A stretch of DNA of 64,000 bases. It comes from Lachnospiraceae bacterium (lineage in GTDB: Bacteria; Bacillota; Clostridia; Lachnospirales; Lachnospiraceae). This document shows positions 35,269 through 43,637 of the stretch, one piece after another (within the stretch, counting starts at the first letter, position 1; every line of letters begins with the position of its first letter). The notes beneath the pieces are model-generated. The model did no database searches. It saw only the letters and a list, made by a program, of their open reading frames with translations, and was not told where the DNA came from. Location: positions 2,320-66,319 of the forward strand of contig JAJQDE010000042.1 of the NCBI GenBank assembly GCA_021202335.1. The letters run 5' to 3'. The position numbers and the translations under genes are program-made.

Positions 35269-35664
35269 ATGATTGATAAGACGCGGCTGATTACGCCGTT
35301 TCTGATGCTTACCGCAGGAACAATAGCATCAATTATTATGTATGTAAGAAATTTTGATTTAAATACCATGCTATGGACTTTATTGATTGTGCTGATAATA
35401 TTTTACGTTTTGGGGGACATAGCAAGGTATCTGTACGCTTCCGTCAAGCCCCGTATCATACCGTCGGGGCAGCTTAGCCGTTTGGTGGAGGAAGCGCGCA
35501 GAAACGGCGACCTCACGGAAAACGCGGAGGGTGAAAATGACGGTTCCGTGGAGGAGCTTGATGCAACAGATACAATATCTGACGAGGAGGGATATTCCGA
35601 GGAGGAGCTTGGCGAAAATGCGGAAGCAGATGCTTCCGGTTCCGAGGCTTCTGCTTCCGAATAG
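35269..35664 (+). CDS. Small two-helix membrane protein with acidic tail, unknown function
   Basis: 131 residues. Two membrane helices (about residues 9-26 and 34-53) are joined by a short loop. A basic segment follows (YASVKPRIIPSGQLSRLVEE), then about 65 very acidic residues ending in SGSEASASE. I do not recognise a characterised family. Its place between cheD and sigD, co-directional and 18 bases after cheD, suggests a flagella-linked role. Confidence 0.72.
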   Translation: MIDKTRLITPFLMLTAGTIASIIMYVRNFDLNTMLWTLLIVLIIFYVLGDIARYLYASVKPRIIPSGQLSRLVEEARRNGDLTENAEGENDGSVEELDATDTISDEEGYSEEELGENAEADASGSEASASE

Positions 35665-35714
35665 TTATATGGCAACATTGTAAACAAAAATTTGTGCTCG
35701 ACAGGAATACAAAA

Positions 35715-35750
35715 CAAACAGAGTTTGTTTTGCAAACAGGGTTTGTTTTG
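35715..35750 (+). repeat. Tandem 18-bp repeat with hairpins upstream of sigD
   Basis: CAAACAGAGTTTGTTTTG (35715-35732) is followed at once by CAAACAGGGTTTGTTTTG (35733-35750), one base different. With the preceding AAAA, AAAACAAAC (35711-35719) pairs perfectly with GTTTGTTTT (35723-35731). The second copy can form a shorter CAAAC/GTTTG hairpin. It lies 37 bases before the sigD start. Confidence 0.8.
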
Positions 35751-35786
35751 GCATCATGTCGCTAACGCTCCGAAATGAGGTTTAAC

Positions 35787-36548
35787 ATGAATGATACTGC
35801 ACGTAAAAAGCTGTGGGAGGATTACGCTAAATTCAGGACGGCGGATATGCGCGAAAAGCTTATTTGGGAATACGCGCCATTGGTAAAGATAGTGGCGGGT
35901 CGGCTCAGCATGTATTTGGGGTACAATGTGGAATACGAGGACTTAGTCAGCTATGGCATATTCGGTCTTATAGATGCCATAGATAAATTTGACGTGAGCA
36001 AAGAGGTTAAATTTGAAACCTATGCAAGCCTTAGGATACGCGGCGCTATTCTCGACCAAATAAGGAAGATGGACTGGATTCCGAGGACAATCAGGCAGCG
36101 TCAGAGGCAGATAGACACTGCGATGAAGGAATTGGAACAGAAAAACGGGCGGCCGCCTACTGACGCGGAGCTGGCTGCGCATATGGGAATAAGTCAGGAT
36201 GAATTTGCTGAGTGGCAGAATCAGGTCAAGGCGGATAACATGATTTCCCTGAACGAATATTTGGAGCAGGGGAACGATATTTCATCCGAAAAGGGCATGG
36301 GATCAGGCTTTGGGGCGCCCGAGGGCGTGGTGGAGCGAAGCGAGCTTAAGGAAATGCTTGAGAAAGCGCTGGAGATTCTGACCGAGAAAGAGAAGAAGGT
36401 AATCCTGCTTTATTATTATGAGGAGCTTACTTTAAAGGAAATAAGCCGCGTGCTGGAGGTGTCCGAGTCGAGAGTGTCACAGCTTCACACACGGGCGCTG
36501 CAGAAAATGAAAACAAAGATGGGAAATTATATAGGTATATTGGATTAG
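35787..36548 (+). CDS. sigD: RNA polymerase sigma-28 factor SigD/FliA
   Basis: About 253 residues, normal for the family. Region 2 is seen in YEDLVSYGIFGLIDAIDKFD and FETYASLRIRGAILDQIRKM with DWIPR, diagnostic for sigma-28. Region 3 is in GRPPTDAELAAHMGIS. Region 4 is in LTEKEKKVILLYYYEELTLK, then EISRVLEVSESRVSQLHTRA. It should direct late flagellar genes (flagellin, cap), which are not in this window. ATG 35787 is six bases after GAGG; ATG 35775 has no ribosome site. Confidence 0.96.
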   Translation: MNDTARKKLWEDYAKFRTADMREKLIWEYAPLVKIVAGRLSMYLGYNVEYEDLVSYGIFGLIDAIDKFDVSKEVKFETYASLRIRGAILDQIRKMDWIPRTIRQRQRQIDTAMKELEQKNGRPPTDAELAAHMGISQDEFAEWQNQVKADNMISLNEYLEQGNDISSEKGMGSGFGAPEGVVERSELKEMLEKALEILTEKEKKVILLYYYEELTLKEISRVLEVSESRVSQLHTRALQKMKTKMGNYIGILD

Positions 36549-36560
36549 TGAGGGATTGGC

Positions 36561-38147
36561 ATGAATGGATATTTTCAGATACATATAAGTGAAAAGGGCG
36601 TGAGTCTGCTGCTTTTCCCTCCGACGGGAGAGGGCAGTAAGCCCGGTCTGTCGGAGATAAGGGAATATCTTGACAGAATCGGCGTGCCATATGACGCTCC
36701 GGCAATCAACTCAGCCCTGGGTTCATTGAGGGAGGATGAGGTTGCCGTTTTTTTAACCCCGAATAAGATAGCGCCGGTGAGCGAGAAATGCTCTGTCGCA
36801 GTGATGGCGGACAGAATGACGGCGGTGCTGAGATTGTATCCGCCCTCTGCCGGAGGGCATCCGATAAGAAAAAATCAGATTATGGAGCAGATTGAGGCGC
36901 AGAAAATAAGCTACGGAATTGATGAAAATGCAATTGATGAGGCACTGCTGGATAAACGCAACTGCACGGACATTGTTGTGGCAAGAGGACAGCAGCAGAC
37001 AGCGGGAAAGGATGCGGTGATTGAGTATCGTTTTGATACCAATAATGATTCGCGTCCGGAGCTTAAGGAGGATGGGAGCGTGGACTTCTTTAAGCTGAAT
37101 ACGCTCCATCAGTGTACTAAGGGGCAGGTGCTTGCAGAGATTATTCCGGCTCAAAAGGGGCAGGACGGCATTGACGTGCTGGGAAAGGTATCGCCTGCAA
37201 GAGAGGTAAAGAAGGCTACCTTTGCTCACGGGAGAAATCTTGAAATTTCTCAGGACGGACTTCAGCTTATAAGTATGGTGGACGGTCATGCTTCGCTTGT
37301 GGACAGCACGGTTTTTGTGTCTGATGTGTACAGTGTTGAGGACGTGAGCACGGCGACCGGGAATATTGATTACCACGGCGATGTGGAGGTAAAGGGAAAC
37401 GTCTGCGAGAATTTCAGCGTTAAGACGGACGGAAACGTGTTTGTGAAGGGCGTCGTGGAGGGCGCCGTGATAGAGGCGGGCGGAAACATTGTGATTGCAA
37501 GAGGCATGCACGGGCAGAACAAGGGGAGTCTTAAGGCGGGCGGAAATATTATCGCTAAATTTCTATCCGCCGCTGCCGTAAAGGCTGACGGATTTGTGGA
37601 GGCGGAGCAGATATTGAACTCCAATGTTGAAGCCGTTAATGTCAATGTCGAGGCAGGAAAAGGGCTTATCACCGGAGGAAGGGTGACGGCAAAGAGCGCC
37701 GTGAATGTAAGGAATGCCGGATCGCCGATGGGGACTGCGACAATCATCGAGGTAGGAAGCGACCCTGAAATGAAAAAGCGTTTTGCCGAGCTGCAAAAGA
37801 GCGTCGGGGAAAAATCAAAGTCAATTTCTCAGATAAAGAGCGTGCTTGAGGAAACGGCAATGAAGATAAAGGCGGGAGCAAAGCTTTTGCCGGAGCAGCT
37901 TAAAAATGTAAAAATATTGCAGACGACGCTTGCGCAGTCTCAGGCGCAGATACAGGAGGAGCTGAAGGAGCTTGAAGAGCTTGATAAGCTCCTGCAGGGT
38001 GATGATAACGCCCATATCAACGTGCGCGGCACGATGTATCAGGGGGTATCGGTGGCAATATCGGGAGCAAGCATGAACGTAAAAAATGAATATACTTTTT
38101 GCAAACTGATAAAAAAAGGCGCGGACATAGCCTCTACAACATTGTAG
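36561..38147 (+). CDS. FapA (DUF342) family protein
   Basis: 528 residues. The core has repeated Gly-rich strands of a beta-helix fold (VEVKGNVCENFSVKTDGNVF, VKGVVEGAVIEAGGNIVIAR, GMHGQNKGSLKAGGNIIAKF), the DUF342/FapA pattern. The DIDVLGKxS-type motif (GIDVLGKVSPAREV) is also present. An N-terminal variable domain and a C-terminal coiled coil (about 415-480) flank it. FapA proteins occur in flagellar loci; a role in cell-surface polymer or pole localisation has been described for relatives, but the function here is uncertain. It starts 12 bases after sigD. Confidence 0.88.
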   Translation: MNGYFQIHISEKGVSLLLFPPTGEGSKPGLSEIREYLDRIGVPYDAPAINSALGSLREDEVAVFLTPNKIAPVSEKCSVAVMADRMTAVLRLYPPSAGGHPIRKNQIMEQIEAQKISYGIDENAIDEALLDKRNCTDIVVARGQQQTAGKDAVIEYRFDTNNDSRPELKEDGSVDFFKLNTLHQCTKGQVLAEIIPAQKGQDGIDVLGKVSPAREVKKATFAHGRNLEISQDGLQLISMVDGHASLVDSTVFVSDVYSVEDVSTATGNIDYHGDVEVKGNVCENFSVKTDGNVFVKGVVEGAVIEAGGNIVIARGMHGQNKGSLKAGGNIIAKFLSAAAVKADGFVEAEQILNSNVEAVNVNVEAGKGLITGGRVTAKSAVNVRNAGSPMGTATIIEVGSDPEMKKRFAELQKSVGEKSKSISQIKSVLEETAMKIKAGAKLLPEQLKNVKILQTTLAQSQAQIQEELKELEELDKLLQGDDNAHINVRGTMYQGVSVAISGASMNVKNEYTFCKLIKKGADIASTTL

Positions 38148-38233
38148 GGGCTATTGCTTTATTAAAAAAAATATATTAAAATAAAACGACTGTGGGATTT
38201 GTGATTGGGATTAAATCAGGGAGGTAAACAGCT

Positions 38234-38545
38234 ATGGCAATCAGTCCTGTATTGCTTAATGGAAGTATTCAGCAGACGGATAATGTTCTGCATGACCAGG
38301 TCAGGCAGGCCGAAAAGGGAGTGGTGGATCAGGGAAACATTCAGGTTGAGCACCAAAAGAAAGAGGATGTTCAGGCAAGGCAGGTAATGACTGCGGATGA
38401 AACGCTTATGAAGGAGGAGCGTTTTGATGCGAAGGAAAAAGGCAAAAACGGCTATTCCGGCGACGGAGGAAGAAAACGCAGGGAAGGGAAAAAGGACGGC
38501 AGAGTGGTGTCTAAGCCCACGGGCGGCTTTGACATGAAGGTTTAA
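38234..38545 (+). CDS. Small charged protein, unknown function
   Basis: 103 residues, very polar, with an N-terminal MAISPVLLNGSIQQTDNVLH and a Lys/Arg/Gly-rich C-terminus (KGKNGYSGDGGRKRREGKKD). No membrane segment or known domain is seen. A strong ribosome site (GGGAGGTAAACAGCT before ATG) and the position between fapA and the SwrB-like gene support it as a real gene. It lies 86 bases after fapA. Confidence 0.72.
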   Translation: MAISPVLLNGSIQQTDNVLHDQVRQAEKGVVDQGNIQVEHQKKEDVQARQVMTADETLMKEERFDAKEKGKNGYSGDGGRKRREGKKDGRVVSKPTGGFDMKV

Positions 38546-38565
38546 GGCGGAAAGGCAGGAAGAGA

Positions 38566-39696
38566 ATGAATTGGATGGAGATAATACTGCTTATTTTTGG
38601 GGCAGGCGCATTGGCGGCGAGCTTTATCATACCGGCAAAGACAAAAAGCGAGGATGAAGGGCAGCAGGCGGATGAAGAGCTTATAAGAGCTATGATGGAA
38701 AAGGAAATGGAAGCCGCAAGGGAAAGAGTGACCGAGGTGGTGGATGAAACGCTTGAATACGCGGTTGAAAAGACGGAGAGAGCATCAGAGCGCATTTCCA
38801 ATGAAAAGATAATGGCGATAAGCGATTATGCGGAAACGGTGCTTTCGGATATCAATAAATCTCATCAGGAGGTTATGTTCCTCTATGATATGCTGAACGA
38901 TAAACACAATAATCTTAAGGAAACGGTAAAGCATGTCGACAAGACGGCAAAAGAGGCGGAGGAGGCAGCCAATGCCGCAGCAATAGCTCTTGCCGCGAAG
39001 GCTAAGGAGGACGCGGAGGCTAAGCAGAAAGAACAAAATCACGCGGAGGAGGCAAGAAAGGAAGAGCTTGAGCGGGCAGCTCTTGATAAGGAAACCCGCG
39101 AAAAGGAATATGCCAGAAGGCAGATGGCGCGGCTCATTCTTCCCCTGCAGCCACAGCTGCAGTTGCAGCCACAGCCGCAGTTGCAGCCAATCCCCTTAAA
39201 GCAGGATTTGAGGGCGTCCGGTCCGGAGCAAAAGCAGCCGGAGCTTAGACCGCTTATGGTAAAAAGAGTTGAGATTGTTCCCGCGGATATCGTAAATTCA
39301 AACGATATGCAGCCGGTGGCTGAAAAGGAAAATCATGGCGATGTGAGTGCGAATGACTTAAAGATATTAGGCTCACATTCCGAGGATATGAAGGTTGTTG
39401 ATGCGAAGCCTGCGGATATCAGGCAGGTTGAGGTTTATTCGTTTGCGGAACAGGCGCCGCACATTGAAAGACCCGTAAAGCGGGAAGAACAGGCAGCGCC
39501 GCTTGAGAATACGATGAACGTGATGAAGCAGCAGGAGCAGGCGCAGCAGGCTGCGGATGACGCGGCGGAGAATAATAACGACAGGATTTTGCGGCTGCAT
39601 AAGCTGGGCGTGTCTAATGTGGATATTGCAAAGGAGCTTGGTCTTGGAGTGGGTGAGGTAAAGCTTGTCATAAATCTGTTCAAGGGGGCTGTGTAA
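38566..39696 (+). CDS. DUF6115/SwrB-like membrane protein
   Basis: 376 residues. One N-terminal membrane helix (about 3-22, WMEIILLIFGAGALAASFII) is followed by a long coiled coil to about residue 185. A low-complexity Gln/Leu/Pro stretch (LQPQLQLQPQPQLQPIP) comes next. The C-terminal helix-turn-helix-like segment is RLHKLGVSNVDIAKELGLGV, then GEVKLVINLF. That last motif, the N-terminal anchor and the position between sigD and rpsB resemble B. subtilis SwrB, an activator of flagellar export-gate assembly. Homology is an inference from architecture. Confidence 0.72.
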   Translation: MNWMEIILLIFGAGALAASFIIPAKTKSEDEGQQADEELIRAMMEKEMEAARERVTEVVDETLEYAVEKTERASERISNEKIMAISDYAETVLSDINKSHQEVMFLYDMLNDKHNNLKETVKHVDKTAKEAEEAANAAAIALAAKAKEDAEAKQKEQNHAEEARKEELERAALDKETREKEYARRQMARLILPLQPQLQLQPQPQLQPIPLKQDLRASGPEQKQPELRPLMVKRVEIVPADIVNSNDMQPVAEKENHGDVSANDLKILGSHSEDMKVVDAKPADIRQVEVYSFAEQAPHIERPVKREEQAAPLENTMNVMKQQEQAQQAADDAAENNNDRILRLHKLGVSNVDIAKELGLGVGEVKLVINLFKGAV

Positions 39697-40302
39697 ATGA
39701 AAGCGAAGTACATATTAAGAGGGCTGGGGCTTGGAATGATTATCACGGCTGTGGTAATGAGCGCCTATACAAGAAGCGCCGTCGCAGACGCAAGGGCGGA
39801 TGTGCTGAATGAATATGGAATCACGCAGGGAACCCTTGAAACTGAAACGGTTGCCGAAACACAAAGCGATACGGAGGCTGCTTCGGAGGAAGCGGATGAG
39901 CCGGTGATTGAGCGTGACGAAACGCTTGAGTCACAGATTAATTCCGTGCTTGACGCTGCGGCAGAGTCAGAGCCGGAAGCTCCGGAGGCTGCTTTGGAAA
40001 GCGAAACCGCAGCTTCGGACGAAGCTAAAGAGGAAGCCTCGGAGCCGGAAGCGTCTGACGATGCCGATACGTCCGATAAGCCGGAGGACGACCGGGCACA
40101 GGCGGTGACGATTGAAATTTCCAAAGGCGACGACTCCGGCTCCGTGTCAAGGAAGCTGTATAACGCGGGGCTTGTGGAGAACGCATCGGAGTTTGACGCG
40201 TTTTTGATGCAGCACGGCTATGACAAAAAGATTAATACCGGAACAAAGCTTATATATCCTGATGATTCGTGGCAGGAGATTGCCGAGAAGCTGACAAGGT
40301 AA
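39697..40302 (+). CDS. MltG/YceG N-terminal-like membrane protein
   Basis: 201 residues. One membrane helix (about 6-24) is followed by a long acidic extracytoplasmic linker (residues about 45-140). The C-terminal 60 residues (VTIEISKGDDSGSVSRKLYN, AGLVENASEFDAFLMQHGYD, KKINTGTKLIY) resemble the LysM-like substrate-recognition part of MltG/YceG. The catalytic transglycosylase domain with its conserved Glu is absent. It may bind peptidoglycan without cutting it. It starts directly after the stop of the preceding gene and is the last gene of the operon. Confidence 0.75.
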   Translation: MKAKYILRGLGLGMIITAVVMSAYTRSAVADARADVLNEYGITQGTLETETVAETQSDTEAASEEADEPVIERDETLESQINSVLDAAAESEPEAPEAALESETAASDEAKEEASEPEASDDADTSDKPEDDRAQAVTIEISKGDDSGSVSRKLYNAGLVENASEFDAFLMQHGYDKKINTGTKLIYPDDSWQEIAEKLTR

Positions 40303-40332
40303 AAAAATTGAGAGAAAATTGAGAGAAAAGAT

Positions 40333-40363
40333 AAAAGACCTCTTGCGTGAGAGGTCTTTTTAT
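40333..40363 (+). terminator. Terminator at the end of the fla/che operon
   Basis: AAAAGACCTCT (40333-40343) pairs perfectly with AGAGGTCTTTT (40350-40360) around a six-base loop, followed by TAT. It isolates rpsB-tsf from the flagellar operon. Confidence 0.85.
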
Positions 40364-40527
40364 GTTATGTTATTAATGTTGCGGCTGTGTAAAGACACGC
40401 CGGCAGCGGAAAATAATATACAATATTCAAGTCTGTCGATTTGCGGCCCATGCCGGTGACGCTTTCGGTAGCCCGCAGAGCTGACGCAGACAGGTGGCGG
40501 AATATCCGCAGAAAATGGAGGTAAAAA
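40364..40527 (+). promoter_or_regulatory. rpsB upstream/leader region
   Basis: 164 bases without a gene. The GC-rich second half can form hairpins; the clearest is GCGGA/TCCGC (40497-40501 with 40505-40509) just before the GGAGG ribosome site. Ribosomal protein S2 genes often have autoregulatory leaders, but I cannot match this one to a defined motif. No convincing promoter could be placed. Confidence 0.35.
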
Positions 40528-41265
40528 ATGAGCGTTATTTCAATGAAGCAGTTGTTGGAGGCAGGTGTTCATTTCGGACATCAGACAAGAAGATGGAACC
40601 CTAAAATGGCTCCCTATATCTTTACGGAGAGAAACGGTATTTACATTATCGACTTACAGAAATCAGTAGGTAAGGTTGACGAGGCATACAGGGCTGTTGC
40701 GGATATCGCGGCGCAGGGCGGCACAATCCTTTTTGTCGGCACAAAGAAGCAGGCACAGGATGCAGTGCGCACGGAAGCAGAGCGCTGCAATATGTTCTAT
40801 GTAAATGAAAGATGGCTTGGAGGCATGCTCACAAACTTCAAGACAATCAGAAGCAGAATTGCAAGATTAAAGGCAATCGAGAAGATGTCAGAGGACGGTA
40901 CATTTGATGTTCTTCCTAAGAAGGAAGTCATTAAGCTTAAGAAAGAATGGGAAAAGCTTGAAAAGAACCTTGGCGGCATTAAGAATATGACAAAGCTGCC
41001 GGATGCGATTTTTGTGGTTGACCCTAAGAAGGAAAGAATTTGCGTGCAGGAGGCTCATACGCTCGGTATTCCTCTTATCGGCATCGCTGATACAAACTGC
41101 GACCCGGAGGAGCTTGATTATGTGATTCCCGGAAATGATGATGCAATCAGAGCGGTCAAGCTGATTGTTTCAGCCATGGCAGATGCAGTTATCGAGGCAA
41201 ATCAGGGCGAGATTATGACGGACGCGGAACCGGAAGCAGAGGAAGTTATGGAGGAGGAAGCATAG
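40528..41265 (+). CDS. rpsB: 30S ribosomal protein S2
   Basis: 245 residues. Family sequence throughout: [37 protein letters not shown]-type segment (here [20 protein letters not shown]), [20 protein letters not shown] and [20 protein letters not shown]. It ends in an acidic tail. It follows the flagellar operon exactly as in B. subtilis. Ribosome site is TGGAGG. Confidence 0.99.
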   Translation: MSVISMKQLLEAGVHFGHQTRRWNPKMAPYIFTERNGIYIIDLQKSVGKVDEAYRAVADIAAQGGTILFVGTKKQAQDAVRTEAERCNMFYVNERWLGGMLTNFKTIRSRIARLKAIEKMSEDGTFDVLPKKEVIKLKKEWEKLEKNLGGIKNMTKLPDAIFVVDPKKERICVQEAHTLGIPLIGIADTNCDPEELDYVIPGNDDAIRAVKLIVSAMADAVIEANQGEIMTDAEPEAEEVMEEEA

Positions 41266-41266
41266 T

Positions 41267-42202
41267 ATGGCTATTACGGCAGCAATGGTAAAGGAGTTAA
41301 GAGAAATGACGGGTGCAGGCATGATGGACTGCAAGAAGGCTCTTAACGAAACGAACGGAAATATGGACGAAGCCGTTGAATATTTGAGAAAGAACGGACA
41401 AGCTAAGGCTGAAAAGAAGGCAAGCCGTATTGCGGCTGAGGGTCTTTGCAAGGTTATGACTGACGGCGACAGAGCGGCTGCGGTTGTTGAGGTTAATTCG
41501 GAAACGGACTTTGTGGCAAAGAATGAGCAGTTCCAAAGCTTTGTGGCGGCAGTTGCAAAGCAGGCGCTTTGCACTTCATCGAAGGATATCGATGCATTCC
41601 TTGCTGAGCCATGGAATGAGGACGCATCTAAGACGGTAAGCGATGCGCTTGTAGATAAGGTTGCCGTTATTGGAGAGAAGCTCAGCATCAGACGCTTTGA
41701 GAAGGTTGTTGCTGAAAACGGCTGCGTAGTGACATATACGCACGGCGGCGGAAAAATCGGCGTTATTGTTGAGGCGGAAACCGCAGTGGTAAACGATGCG
41801 GTTAAGGAAGCTCTGACAAATCTTGCAATGCAGGTTGCGGCGCTTTATCCTAAGTATGTATCTTCCGATGAGGTTTCGGAGGAGTACAAGGCTCATGAGA
41901 AGGAAATCATCACAGAGCAGATTAAGAACGACCCGAAGATGGCAGGAAAGCCCGAGAAGGTTATAGAGGGCGCCGTAAACGGACGTCTTAATAAGGAGCT
42001 TAAAGAGGTTTGTTTGCTTGAGCAGGTGTATGTTAAGGCTGAGGACGGAAAGCAGACGGTTAAGCAGTATGTCGATTCGGTAGCTAAGGCGAACGGCACG
42101 GATATCACGATTAAGAGATTTGTGCGTTTTGAAACCGGCGAGGGTATCGAAAAGAAGGTTGACGACTTTGCGGCTGAGGTTGCAGCACAGGCAGGAATGT
42201 AA
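41267..42202 (+). CDS. tsf: Elongation factor Ts
   Basis: 311 residues. The N-terminal signature is complete: VKELREMTGAGMMDCKKALN, then GNMDEAVEYLRKNGQAKAEK. The dimerisation/core region (VVEVNSETDFVAKNEQFQSF) is also present. EF-Ts recycles EF-Tu-GDP. It starts one base after rpsB, an operon pair conserved in bacteria. Confidence 0.99.
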   Translation: MAITAAMVKELREMTGAGMMDCKKALNETNGNMDEAVEYLRKNGQAKAEKKASRIAAEGLCKVMTDGDRAAAVVEVNSETDFVAKNEQFQSFVAAVAKQALCTSSKDIDAFLAEPWNEDASKTVSDALVDKVAVIGEKLSIRRFEKVVAENGCVVTYTHGGGKIGVIVEAETAVVNDAVKEALTNLAMQVAALYPKYVSSDEVSEEYKAHEKEIITEQIKNDPKMAGKPEKVIEGAVNGRLNKELKEVCLLEQVYVKAEDGKQTVKQYVDSVAKANGTDITIKRFVRFETGEGIEKKVDDFAAEVAAQAGM

Positions 42203-42224
42203 TAAATATAGAATGGAATAACAG

Positions 42225-42257
42225 AATAACGCCTTGGTTACAGGGCGTTATTTTTTA
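42225..42257 (+). terminator. Terminator after tsf
   Basis: AATAACGCC (42225-42233) pairs with GGCGTTATT (42244-42252) around a ten-base loop, followed by a run of six T (42251-42256). Confidence 0.88.
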
Positions 42258-42299
42258 TCGTATAGGAAAATTAGCGATAACAATAAAGCAGGGTGGTTT

Positions 42300-43637
42300 A
42301 TGAAGAAAAAGTCAGTGGATATGGTTCATGCGGATAAGGATAAAAGTGAGGCAGGGCCGGCGTCATGCAGCCGGGAAATACGTTGGGACAGGCTGGACAA
42401 TACTGCGCATCTTTTTCCCGTTATTGCGGGGGAAAGCATGAGCAATGTTTACCGTATCAGCGTGACGCTGACGGAAACCGTACAGCCCCAAAAGCTGCAG
42501 GAGGCGCTTGATATAGTGCTCCCGAAGTTTGACGGATTTAATCTGCGGCTGCGCCAGGGTGTGTTTTGGTATTATTTTGAGGAGAACGGAAAGCCTGCGC
42601 CGCGTGTCCGGGAGGAAAACACATTCCCATGCCGTTTTATATATCAAAACAGAAATAACAGCTATATGTTTAGAGTGACATACTATAAATACCGCATTAA
42701 CTTAGAGGTATTCCATGTGCTGACGGACGGAATGGGCGGCATTAATTTTTTAAAGGAGCTTACTTATCAGTATCTTCGGCTGGTACACCCTGAGCTTAAG
42801 GGCGACAGAGGCGATGCCTTAAACAGCGATACCTCACTCAACCGGGAGGACAGCTTTTTAAAAAATTACCGTAAAAGCTCCGCGCGGGGATATCAGACTA
42901 AAAAAGCGTATCTTATCAGGGGAGAGAGGCTGAATCCCGGCGAGTTTGGCATTATGCACGGCTATATGCGGATTTCCGAGCTTAAGGAGGTTTGCAGACG
43001 ATACGGCGTAAGCATCAACGAATATCTCGTTTCCGTGTTTACATGGAGCGTTTATAAGGAGTGCCTGAATAAAATGCCGGGAAAAAAGCCGATAAGGGTT
43101 GCCGTTCCCGTCAATTTAAGACCGTATTTTGATTCGATTACCACGAAAAATTTTTTTGTGATGGTGTCGGCGGAATTTTGCCCCTCCAAGGACGATTATA
43201 CCTTTGAGGAGGTGCTTGCGGCAGTTCAGACAAGCTTGGAAAAACAGATTAATAAAGAAAATCTGGAAAAGCTTTTTTCATATAATGTTTCCAATGAAAA
43301 GCCGCTTATTGCCAGGGCAGTGCCGCTTGTGCTTAAAAATATCGCGATGCGGGTGATTTATACTCAGTCGGCGCTTGCAAATACCGCGACTGTCACAAAT
43401 GTAGGAAAGGTCACGGTTGATGAGGCATATAAGCCCTATGTGGAGATGATCCACTCCTGCCTTGCCATGTCAAAAGGGCAGCATATTAAGGGAAATATAT
43501 GCTCGTATGGAGATACGCTGGTCTTTACCTTCAGCTATGATTTGGCGGATGTGTCGGTGCAGCGGTGCTTTTTCAGGAAAGCGGCGGAGGATGGAATCCG
43601 GGTAGAAATAGAAAGTAACGGGGTGAATTATGAGTAG
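42300..43637 (+). CDS. Condensation/alcohol acetyltransferase-like protein
   Basis: 445 residues. The sequence RINLEVFHVLTDGMGGINFL contains the HxxxDG catalytic motif of the CoA-dependent acyltransferase superfamily (His139, Asp143, Gly144). The first His of the usual HHxxxDG is Phe. Other segments (RVAVPVNLRPYFDSITTKNF, TVTNVGKVTV) fit condensation or alcohol acetyltransferase families. The substrate is unknown; it probably transfers an acyl group to an alcohol or amine. The ATG at 42300 is used; the frame runs upstream into the tsf terminator. It overlaps the next gene by 8 bases. Confidence 0.78.
   Translation: MKKKSVDMVHADKDKSEAGPASCSREIRWDRLDNTAHLFPVIAGESMSNVYRISVTLTETVQPQKLQEALDIVLPKFDGFNLRLRQGVFWYYFEENGKPAPRVREENTFPCRFIYQNRNNSYMFRVTYYKYRINLEVFHVLTDGMGGINFLKELTYQYLRLVHPELKGDRGDALNSDTSLNREDSFLKNYRKSSARGYQTKKAYLIRGERLNPGEFGIMHGYMRISELKEVCRRYGVSINEYLVSVFTWSVYKECLNKMPGKKPIRVAVPVNLRPYFDSITTKNFFVMVSAEFCPSKDDYTFEEVLAAVQTSLEKQINKENLEKLFSYNVSNEKPLIARAVPLVLKNIAMRVIYTQSALANTATVTNVGKVTVDEAYKPYVEMIHSCLAMSKGQHIKGNICSYGDTLVFTFSYDLADVSVQRCFFRKAAEDGIRVEIESNGVNYE

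Noticed and set aside
35715-35750. Tandem repeat as a CRISPR array
   Set aside because: The two copies are adjacent without spacers and no cas genes are present.
36753-37511. 252-residue open frame on the minus strand
   Set aside because: It lies entirely within fapA on the other strand; His/Arg-rich shadow translation.
38205-38387. 60-residue frame overlapping the 103-residue gene
   Set aside because: The GGGAGG site fits the ATG at 38234; the other frame is a shadow.
40390-40416. Possible sigma-28 promoter (TAAA-N15-GAAAATAA) before rpsB
   Set aside because: Only the -35 fits; the -10 matches 5 of 8 and rpsB is not a sigma-28 target.
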